DNA of 20,649 nucleotides, from contig DASXAR010000053.1 of assembly GCA_036406595.1 (NCBI GenBank), positions 1 through 20,649 of the forward strand. Direction: 5' to 3'. Shown here in pieces: positions 14,518-19,502 of this stretch. The position numbers and the translations under genes were made by a program. A model generated the notes under the pieces. That model was not told the DNA's origin. It saw nothing but the letters and a program-made list of their open reading frames with translations, and did no database searches. The stretch's first letter is position 1. Each line of letters begins with the position of its first letter. The stretch is from VRUE01 sp036406595. Its GTDB lineage: Bacteria; Actinomycetota; Thermoleophilia; Solirubrobacterales; 70-9.

Positions 14518-14523
14518 ACCGTA
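14518..14523 (-). promoter_or_regulatory. -10-like box of the ars operon
   Basis: TACGGT on the minus strand, 6 nt before the arsR ATG, the same spacing as at 4665. With a 17 bp spacer the -35 would fall at 14541-14546, inside the palindrome, consistent with repression by ArsR. Confidence 0.4.
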
Positions 14524-14529
14524 CCAATT

Positions 14530-14547
14530 CATCGATAGGCATCGATG
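14530..14547. promoter_or_regulatory. palindromic probable ArsR operator
   Basis: CATCGAT (14530-14536), a 4 nt spacer AGGC, and ATCGATG (14541-14547) form a perfect inverted repeat with 7 bp arms, between arsR and the fluC promoter. ArsR/SmtB proteins bind such dyads at their own promoters. It covers the presumed -35 of arsR and ends about 28 bp before the fluC -10. Confidence 0.6.
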
Positions 14548-14574
14548 TATGATTTCGCGGCCGTGGCCGCCCAC

Positions 14575-14580
14575 TACAAT
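14575..14580 (+). promoter_or_regulatory. -10 box of the fluoride-responsive operon
   Basis: TACAAT, 5 of 6 matches to TATAAT. Seven nt downstream is G14587, the first base of the riboswitch P1 stem, so the RNA would begin right at the aptamer. The -35 region is weak. A second box, TATGAT (14548-14553), lies further upstream. Confidence 0.55.
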
Positions 14581-14584
14581 CCCT

Positions 14585-14643
14585 GCGGAGCGATGGGGCT
14601 CGCTCCCTCTTAAGCGCGGCGCGGTCCGCTGACGGTCCCTACC
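14585..14643 (+). ncRNA. fluoride riboswitch (crcB motif)
   Basis: The conserved fluoride aptamer pattern is readable: P1 GGAGC (14587-14591) pairs with GCTCC (14602-14606) around GATGGGGCTC; a TTAA joining segment follows; P3 GCGG (14616-14619) pairs with CCGC (14626-14629); then the hallmark CTGACGGTCCCTAC (consensus CTGATGGCTCCTAC). Pseudoknot GGGGC (14595-14599) pairs with GTCCC (14635-14639). It lies 32 nt upstream of two fluoride-channel genes, exactly as known for this class. No intrinsic terminator follows. Instead GGTCCCTA (14634-14641) can pair with the ribosome-binding region TAGGAGACC (14662-14670), suggesting translational control. Confidence 0.92.
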
Positions 14644-14661
14644 CCGTCCATTCGACGCCGA

Positions 14662-14670
14662 TAGGAGACC
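14662..14670 (+). promoter_or_regulatory. fluC Shine-Dalgarno region that pairs with the riboswitch
   Basis: TAGGAGACC contains AGGAG 7 nt before the ATG at 14675, the strongest ribosome-binding site in the window. It is complementary to GGTCCCTA (14634-14641) over 8 bp with one bulged A (14666), so it can be masked when the aptamer pseudoknot is open. Confidence 0.65.
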
Positions 14671-14674
14671 CACC

Positions 14675-15076
14675 ATGCGACTCACGTCATTCGACCTGCG
14701 CCGGCTTGCGGCGATCTACGTCGGCGGGGTGATCGGAGCACTCGTCCGGGTTGGGCTCGCCGAAGCCTCGCCGCATGCTCCAGACGCGTGGCCCTGGCCG
14801 ACCTTCGCGGTCAATCTCGTGGGGGCTCTGGCGCTCGGATACCTGTTCGCGCGCCTCCGCGACCACCCCGAGGACGGGCTCGCCCACCCCTTCCTGACCA
14901 CCGGGATATGCGGAACCCTGACCACCTTCTCGACCCTCCAGCTGGAGCTCTTCCAGATGGTCGAGGCAGGCCGGCTCGGGCTCGCCTCCGTGTACGTCGG
15001 CGCGACCCTCGTCGCAGGCTATGCCTGCGTCCGCATCGGGATCGCACTCGAGCGGCAGCCCGAGGTGGCGAAGTGA
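14675..15076 (+). CDS. fluC: fluoride channel subunit FluC/CrcB, first of pair
   Basis: 133 residues, four hydrophobic helices. Fluoride-specific export channel of the plasma membrane, active as a dual-topology dimer. Motifs: YVGGVIGALVRVGL (G-G-x-x-G-A-x-x-R), WPWPTFAVNLVGALALGYL with the conserved pore Asn, and ICGTLTTFSTLQLELF, the TTFST segment that carries the Phe-box and the central Na+ site. Strong AGGAG 7 nt before the ATG, preceded by a fluoride riboswitch. The stop overlaps the start of the second subunit as GTGA, so both should be made together. Probably a heterodimer half. Confidence 0.95.
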   Translation: MRLTSFDLRRLAAIYVGGVIGALVRVGLAEASPHAPDAWPWPTFAVNLVGALALGYLFARLRDHPEDGLAHPFLTTGICGTLTTFSTLQLELFQMVEAGRLGLASVYVGATLVAGYACVRIGIALERQPEVAK

Positions 15077-15441
15077 GCGACGCCGCGGCCTGGGTGGCGG
15101 TCGGAATGGTCGGCGGCGCCGCCGCCGCGGCGCGATTCCTGATCGACGCCGCGGTGACGGCCCGCTCGGACCATCCCTTTCCGCTCGGAATCCTCGCGAT
15201 CAACATCGGCGGCGCGCTGGCGCTCGGCCTCGTCGCGGGAGCGGCGCTGGAAGGCGAGGCGCTGATCGTGGTCGCCGGTGGGGGGATCGGATCCTTCACC
15301 ACGTTCTCCACCTGGATCCTCGACTCCCACAGGCTCGCGGAGGCGGGTCACACCCACCTCGTCTGGATCAACATCGGCCTCGCCCTGGTCGCGGGCTTTG
15401 CCGCGATCGCCCTCGGTCACTGGCTCGGCCAGCAGCTCTGA
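15073..15441 (+). CDS. fluC: fluoride channel subunit FluC/CrcB, second of pair
   Basis: 122 residues from GTG 15073, which overlaps the previous stop by 4 nt (GTGA). Same family, diverged: MVGGAAAAARFLID replaces the usual GGxxGAxxR, FPLGILAINIGGALALGLV keeps the pore Asn, and GGGIGSFTTFSTWILDSHRL keeps the TTFST core. Paired short fluC genes are known in other bacteria, where each supplies one subunit of fixed opposite orientation. Here the two proteins are different enough that they are unlikely to be simple duplicates. Co-transcribed from the riboswitch leader. Ends 56 nt before the YhaM-like gene. Confidence 0.93.
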   Translation: MSDAAAWVAVGMVGGAAAAARFLIDAAVTARSDHPFPLGILAINIGGALALGLVAGAALEGEALIVVAGGGIGSFTTFSTWILDSHRLAEAGHTHLVWINIGLALVAGFAAIALGHWLGQQL

Positions 15442-15483
15442 GTCGCGGCGGCGGCGGCGGGCAGAACCGTCCGCGCCTGCCAC

Positions 15484-15489
15484 TACCTT
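15484..15489 (+). promoter_or_regulatory. -10-like box, leaderless start of the YhaM-like gene
   Basis: TACCTT, 8 nt before the ATG at 15498, with no Shine-Dalgarno sequence between. No -35 match in the G+C-rich stretch upstream. Confidence 0.4.
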
Positions 15490-15497
15490 GACCGGCG

Positions 15498-16523
15498 ATG
15501 ACCCAGCAGGCCCTCACGGACACGATCGAGCCCGCCGGTGAAGAGGCGGCTGCCGCACCGCTCAGGGTGCCCCTGCGCGAGCTCCAGGAGGGCCAGACGG
15601 TAAGCGGCGTGTACGCGGTGCGCGAGCGCGAGCTTCGCCACAAGCGAAACGGCGACCCATGGCTGCGGCTGATCCTGGTGGACGCGAGCGGAAGCGTCGA
15701 GGCCGTCTGCTGGGAGGACGCCGAGGAGCTCTACTCGCGGGCCGCTCCCGGCGCGGCGATCTTCGTCAGCGGCTCGATGGAGGTCAGCGAGCGCTGGGGG
15801 ACGAAGCTGAAGCTCACCGCGCTGCGGGCCGCCGCCGAGCGCGAGTACAGCAAGGACGACCTCATCGTCGGGTCAGAGGTCCCCTATGAGCGACTGAACG
15901 CGGACCTGCGCGAGCTGCTCGAGACCGTGCAGGACCCGCAGCTGCGCCGGCTGCTCGACCTCTTCTTCGGCGAGAGCTCCGAGATCTGGGCCCGGTTCCG
16001 CGAGGCGCCGGCCGCCAAGGTCTACCACCAGGCCTACCGGCACGGCCTGCTCGAGCACACCGTCTCGGTGGCGCGGGCGGTCAGCGCCGCGGCCAACTTC
16101 TTCCCGGGGATCGACCGCGACGTCGCGGTCGCCGGCGCCCTCCTGCACGACATCGGCAAGACCGAGGCCTACAACGACGATCCGCTCGCGATCGACCTCA
16201 CCGACGCGGGCCGCCTCCAGGGCGAGATCCCGCTCGGCTACTACCGGGTGCGCCGCCAGATCGAGGAGATCCCCGGCTTCGACCCCTCCCTGGCCCAGGC
16301 GGTCCTCCACATCATCCTCAGTCACCACGGCTCGCTCGAGCACGGCTCGCCGATCCTCCCCGCGACGCGGGAGGCGGTCCTCGTGCACATGATCGACAAC
16401 CTCGGCGGGCGGCTGGGAAGCTTCGACCGGCTCGAGCGCGAGCTCCCGGACGGCGAGTCATGGTCCGGATTCGACCGGGCCCTCTCGGGATCGGCCTACT
16501 TCGGCCAGCGCCAGGCCGCCTGA
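15498..16523 (+). CDS. YhaM-like 3'-5' exoribonuclease (OB fold plus HD domain)
   Basis: 341 residues. The N-terminal half is an OB-fold nucleic-acid binding domain (about 25-120: VPLRELQEGQTVSGVYAV, WLRLILVDASGSVEAVCW, PGAAIFVSGSMEV). The C-terminal half is an HD phosphohydrolase domain: YRHGLLEHTVSVA (first metal His), ALLHDIGKT with His217-Asp218, then ILSHHGSLEHGSP and VHMIDNLGG, the metal-dependent core seen in YhaM/CBF1 exoribonucleases. The length fits the family. RNA 3'-end trimming or DNA repair are the known roles of relatives; here inferred. ATG start follows a -10 box by 8 nt. An imperfect tandem AGGCCGCCT repeat straddles its stop codon. Confidence 0.88.
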   Translation: MTQQALTDTIEPAGEEAAAAPLRVPLRELQEGQTVSGVYAVRERELRHKRNGDPWLRLILVDASGSVEAVCWEDAEELYSRAAPGAAIFVSGSMEVSERWGTKLKLTALRAAAEREYSKDDLIVGSEVPYERLNADLRELLETVQDPQLRRLLDLFFGESSEIWARFREAPAAKVYHQAYRHGLLEHTVSVARAVSAAANFFPGIDRDVAVAGALLHDIGKTEAYNDDPLAIDLTDAGRLQGEIPLGYYRVRRQIEEIPGFDPSLAQAVLHIILSHHGSLEHGSPILPATREAVLVHMIDNLGGRLGSFDRLERELPDGESWSGFDRALSGSAYFGQRQAA

Positions 16524-16610
16524 GGCCGCCTCCGAAGAGGATCCGCCCCGAAAGCGCCAAAATGCGGGGTTCGCGCTGCGGCGGCGGGGAGACGGGAAGG
16601 CCGCTCTCAC

Positions 16611-16616
16611 TATCCT
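16611..16616 (+). promoter_or_regulatory. -10-like box upstream of the PafBC leader
   Basis: TATCCT, 7 nt before GTG 16624 and 76 nt before the PafBC ATG. The spacing to 16624 equals that of the other presumed leaderless starts here. Confidence 0.45.
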
Positions 16617-16623
16617 GACCCGA

Positions 16624-16692
16624 GTGCGGAGTGAGCAAGCGTGCATATCTGATTCTTCGCGCCGCGAGCGAAGCGCGAAGATGGGTTCCTGA
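16624..16692 (+). CDS. possible leaderless 22-codon leader ORF coupled to pafBC
   Basis: GTG 16624 to TGA 16690-16692, peptide MRSEQACISDSSRRERSAKMGS. The start lies 7 nt after TATCCT, as expected of a leaderless start, and the stop shares one base with the PafBC ATG (TGATG). It is unusually rich in codons that are rare in this window (AGT, CAA, ATA, TCT twice, CGA), so it may act through its translation rather than its product, or it may be plain untranslated leader. No homology known to me. Confidence 0.35.
   Translation: MRSEQACISDSSRRERSAKMGS
16654..16681 (+). promoter_or_regulatory. perfect hairpin before the pafBC start
   Basis: T plus CTTCGCGC (16654-16662) pairs with GCGCGAAG plus A (16673-16681): nine perfect pairs and a 10 nt loop. 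It ends 10 nt before the ATG at 16692 and includes GAAG, the only purine-rich sequence where a ribosome-binding site would lie. As DNA the same dyad could be an operator. Function inferred. Confidence 0.5.
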
Positions 16693-18743
16693 TGGCGAAG
16701 GACACCGAGAAGCTGATCCGCCAGCTCTCGCTGATCTCGTTCCTGATGGCCCAGGGAAGGCCGGTTTCGGCGCTCGAGATCAAGCGCGAGGTGGAGGGCT
16801 ACAGCGACATGAACGAAGACGCCTTCGCGCGGCGGTTCTACGCCGATCGGGCCGAGCTCGAGAGCCTCGGCATCCAGCTCGGGGTCGAGAAGCCGGGGGA
16901 GGGATTCTTCGAGGCCGAGCTCTACTCGCTTCCCCCGGAGAACTTCTACCTCGACCCGATCGAGTTCTCGGGCGATGAGCTGGCCGCGCTCAGCACCGCC
17001 CTCTCACTGCTCTCCGACGGTGGATTCGCCTACGCCGAGCCGCTGCGGCTGGCCCTCCAGCAGGTCGCCTGGGGCCATCCCAACCCGCTCAGCGAGGGGG
17101 AGCGGGCCCCGGTCGAGATGGCGATGACCGCCTCCGCCGGCGGCCGAGACCTCTCGCAGCGACTCTCGAAGATCGAGACCGCGATCTCGCGCCGCAAGAC
17201 GATCGAGTTCACGTACTACACGATGGAGCGCGACGAGACCGAGAAGCGCAGGGTCGACCCGTACCACCTCGTCTTTCGCGGCGGCCAGTTCTATCTGATC
17301 GGCCACTCGCACGAGCGCGACGCGGTCCGGGTCTTCCGCCTCTCGCGGATCCAGGGAAAGGTCGGGTATGCCTCCAAGGCGGAGCACGACTTCTCCCCGC
17401 CCGAGGACTTCGATCGCCGCGACTACGGGCAGCGCGCCGACTGGCAGCTGGGAGAGATCCAGGGCAGGGCGAAGATCTTCGTGCGCGACAGGATCTCCTG
17501 GCTGATCGATCGCGACTACGGCGCCTTCGGCGAGCTCCGTCCCGCGCAGAAGGCGGACGAAGCGCCGGGGAGGGGCAGCGTCTTCGAGACCGACTATGCA
17601 TCGCCGCGCGAGCTGATCGCCTGGGTGCTGCGCTGGCGCAGCAACGCGACGGTGCTGGCACCGCCGGAGCTGCGCGAGGAGGCGGAGAGCCGCCTCGGTT
17701 TGCTCGGAGACCGCCACCGCAACGGCTTCGAGCCGGCGGAGACCGTGGATCGCCCGCTGCGCGAGGAACCGCGCAGGGCCCGTTCCAACGGCCGTGGCGA
17801 GGCCGCGATCCGGCCCGAGCGCTTCGCTCGCCTCGTCACCCTCGCCGGGCTCCTGATCCAGTCGGCGAAGCAGGGCGAGCGGCTCCGCGTCGCCGACCTG
17901 CGGGACCGCCTCGAGCTGACCCCCGAGGAGCTTCAGGAGGACATCGACCTGCTCAACGTCGTCAACTTCGGCGGCGGCACGTACGTCCTCTACGCCGAAA
18001 TCCAGGGGGAGGAGATCGAGGTCGATTCCGAGCCCTACGGCGACAACTTCGCCCGCCCGGCGCGTCTACTGCCGTTGGAGGCCAAGGCGCTGGTCGCGGC
18101 GATCGACCTCTTCGGCGACCACCTGCCCCAGGGCGGGCTGCAGAGCGCCCGCGAGAAGATCGTCGGCGCGCTCGGCCACGACCCCTCCGAGGAGGGCCTC
18201 GAGATCGCCGCGGCGGGCGGCGGCGACGTCGAGGTGGCCCGGATGGTCAACGAGGCGATCGGCTCGCGGAGCGTGCTCGAGATCCAGTACTACAAGGAGA
18301 ACGAGGACCAGTTCACGAAGCGCCGGGTCGAGCCGTACCGCCTCGAGAACGGGCGGGAGGGCTGGTACGTCGAGTGCTACGACCTGACCAAAGAGGGGAT
18401 CCGCCACTTCAAGCTGGATCGGATCAAGGAGGCGGCGGCTCGCGGTGAGAGGTTCGAGCCCCGCCCGGAGGTCGAGGAGATCGCTGGCGTCGAGGGCTGG
18501 ATGACAGACGGAGAGGTGCCGACCGCGCAGGTGGCGCGCGTCTGGGTCTCGCCGGAGCGGGCGCGGTGGCTGCGCGAGGAGCGGACCGTGGTCGAGGAGC
18601 TGGCCGACGGCGCCGTCGTGGTCGAGCTTCCCTACGCCGGGACCTCGTGGCTGGTGCGCGAGATCCTCCGGGGCGCCGGCGACCTCGTCGTCCTCGAGCC
18701 CGCCGAGGCGCGCGAGGCGATCGCCAAAGAGGTATCCGGCTGA
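16692..18743 (+). CDS. pafBC: fused PafB-PafC WYL-domain transcriptional regulator
   Basis: 683 residues built as two homologous halves. Half 1 (1-about 330): winged HTH (IRQLSLISFLMAQGRPVSAL), then a WYL domain (about 165-225) with EFTYYTMERDE, KRRVDPYHLVFRGGQFYLIG and VRVFRLSRIQG. Half 2 (about 370-683): HTH (RFARLVTLAGLLIQSAKQGE), then WYL (about 525-585) with EIQYYKENEDQF, KRRVEPYRLENGREGWYVEC and IRHFKLDRIKE. In mycobacteria PafB and PafC form a heterodimer activating most RecA-independent DNA-damage genes; natural fusions occur in other actinobacteria. The trigger is thought to be a nucleic acid bound by WYL. No Pup-proteasome genes are adjacent. ATG start is coupled to a short leader ORF; the stop overlaps the next gene's start by 3 nt. 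Confidence 0.9.
   Translation: MAKDTEKLIRQLSLISFLMAQGRPVSALEIKREVEGYSDMNEDAFARRFYADRAELESLGIQLGVEKPGEGFFEAELYSLPPENFYLDPIEFSGDELAALSTALSLLSDGGFAYAEPLRLALQQVAWGHPNPLSEGERAPVEMAMTASAGGRDLSQRLSKIETAISRRKTIEFTYYTMERDETEKRRVDPYHLVFRGGQFYLIGHSHERDAVRVFRLSRIQGKVGYASKAEHDFSPPEDFDRRDYGQRADWQLGEIQGRAKIFVRDRISWLIDRDYGAFGELRPAQKADEAPGRGSVFETDYASPRELIAWVLRWRSNATVLAPPELREEAESRLGLLGDRHRNGFEPAETVDRPLREEPRRARSNGRGEAAIRPERFARLVTLAGLLIQSAKQGERLRVADLRDRLELTPEELQEDIDLLNVVNFGGGTYVLYAEIQGEEIEVDSEPYGDNFARPARLLPLEAKALVAAIDLFGDHLPQGGLQSAREKIVGALGHDPSEEGLEIAAAGGGDVEVARMVNEAIGSRSVLEIQYYKENEDQFTKRRVEPYRLENGREGWYVECYDLTKEGIRHFKLDRIKEAAARGERFEPRPEVEEIAGVEGWMTDGEVPTAQVARVWVSPERARWLREERTVVEELADGAVVVELPYAGTSWLVREILRGAGDLVVLEPAEAREAIAKEVSG
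18728..18732 (+). promoter_or_regulatory. ribosome-binding site that decides a CTG start
   Basis: AGAGG (within AAAGAGG, 18726-18732) lies 7 nt before CTG 18740. No in-frame ATG, GTG or TTG lies near it, so it supports CTG as the initiation codon of the MBL-fold gene. Confidence 0.55.
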
Positions 18744-19486
18744 GCGAGGCTCCTGGGCACCGGGAGATCCTGCGGATCGTCGCCCCGAACCCTGGGCCGA
18801 TGACCCTGGAGGGAACCAACACCTATCTCTACGGGTCCGACCCGTGCACCGTCATCGACCCGGGCCCGGACGTCGCGCCCCACCTCGAGGCGGTCGTCGC
18901 GGCCGCCGGGGAGCGCGGCGGCATCGGCCTCGTCCTTCTCACTCACGGCCATGGCGACCATGCCGCGGGAGCGGAGCGCCTGGTGGCGCTGGCCGGCGGC
19001 GAGACGCCGCCGGCGGTGATCCGGCCCGCGGACGGTGGGGAGCAGGGGGGCCTGCGGGCGATCGCGACGCCGGGCCACGCCGCCGACCACGTCTGCTTCC
19101 TCACCGCCGACCGGGTCTGCTTCAGCGGCGACCTGGTCCTCGGCGAGGGCTCGACCTTCGTGCCGCCAGACGGCGGCTCGCTCGCCGCCTACATGGAGTC
19201 CCTGCGCCGCCTCCAGGCCGTGCCGCTGGAGCTGATCTGCCCGGGCCACGGTCCCTGGATCGAGGATCCCACCGCGAAGCTCGCCGAGTACGTCGAGCAC
19301 CGCGAGATGCGAGAGCGCCGCCTGCTCGCGGCGCTGGATCGGGGCGAGCGCTCCCGCCAGGCGCTTCTTGCGGAGGTCTGGGACGACGTCCCGGGGGAGC
19401 TCCGCGGCGCCGCGGCGACGGTGATGGAGGCCCACCTTCAAAAGCTCGACGCGGAGGGACGGCTTCCTGGCCAGCTGGCCAGTTAA
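18740..19486 (+). CDS. MBL-fold metallohydrolase, LACTB2-like, probable CTG start
   Basis: 248 residues. Metallo-beta-lactamase fold with the dinuclear zinc ligands in order: THGHGDHAAGA (His69, His71, Asp73, His74), TPGHAADH (His113), FSGDLVL (Asp131) and CPGHGP (His170). The opening IVAPNPGPMTLEGTNTYLY is diagnostic of the LACTB2-like group, whose animal member is an endoribonuclease; it also ends with the typical winged helix (residues about 198-245). Substrate here is unknown. The conserved N-terminus begins before any ATG or GTG, and the closest codon is CTG 18740, preceded by AGAGG at 7 nt and overlapping the PafBC stop (CTGA). ATG near 18800 would delete the first strand. Confidence 0.88.
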   Translation: MSEAPGHREILRIVAPNPGPMTLEGTNTYLYGSDPCTVIDPGPDVAPHLEAVVAAAGERGGIGLVLLTHGHGDHAAGAERLVALAGGETPPAVIRPADGGEQGGLRAIATPGHAADHVCFLTADRVCFSGDLVLGEGSTFVPPDGGSLAAYMESLRRLQAVPLELICPGHGPWIEDPTAKLAEYVEHREMRERRLLAALDRGERSRQALLAEVWDDVPGELRGAAATVMEAHLQKLDAEGRLPGQLAS

Positions 19487-19502
19487 CTGATACACAGGGT
19501 CG

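Noticed and set aside
14512..14685. upstream extension of the arsR frame to 14685
   Set aside because: The extra N-terminal residues overlap the riboswitch and fluC start and do not resemble ArsR; the homologous part begins at 14511.
16511..16534. tandem AGGCCGCCT repeat at the YhaM-like stop codon
   Set aside because: Two copies of 9-10 bases in G+C-rich sequence can arise by chance; no further copies were seen.
16546..16569. CCCCG...CGGGG hairpin after the YhaM-like gene
   Set aside because: Only five pairs around a 14 nt loop and no following T run, so not supportable as a terminator.
16631..16978. 115-codon frame starting upstream of PafBC
   Set aside because: Arg/Gly/Pro-rich, runs inside the PafBC HTH coding region in another frame and lacks any domain.
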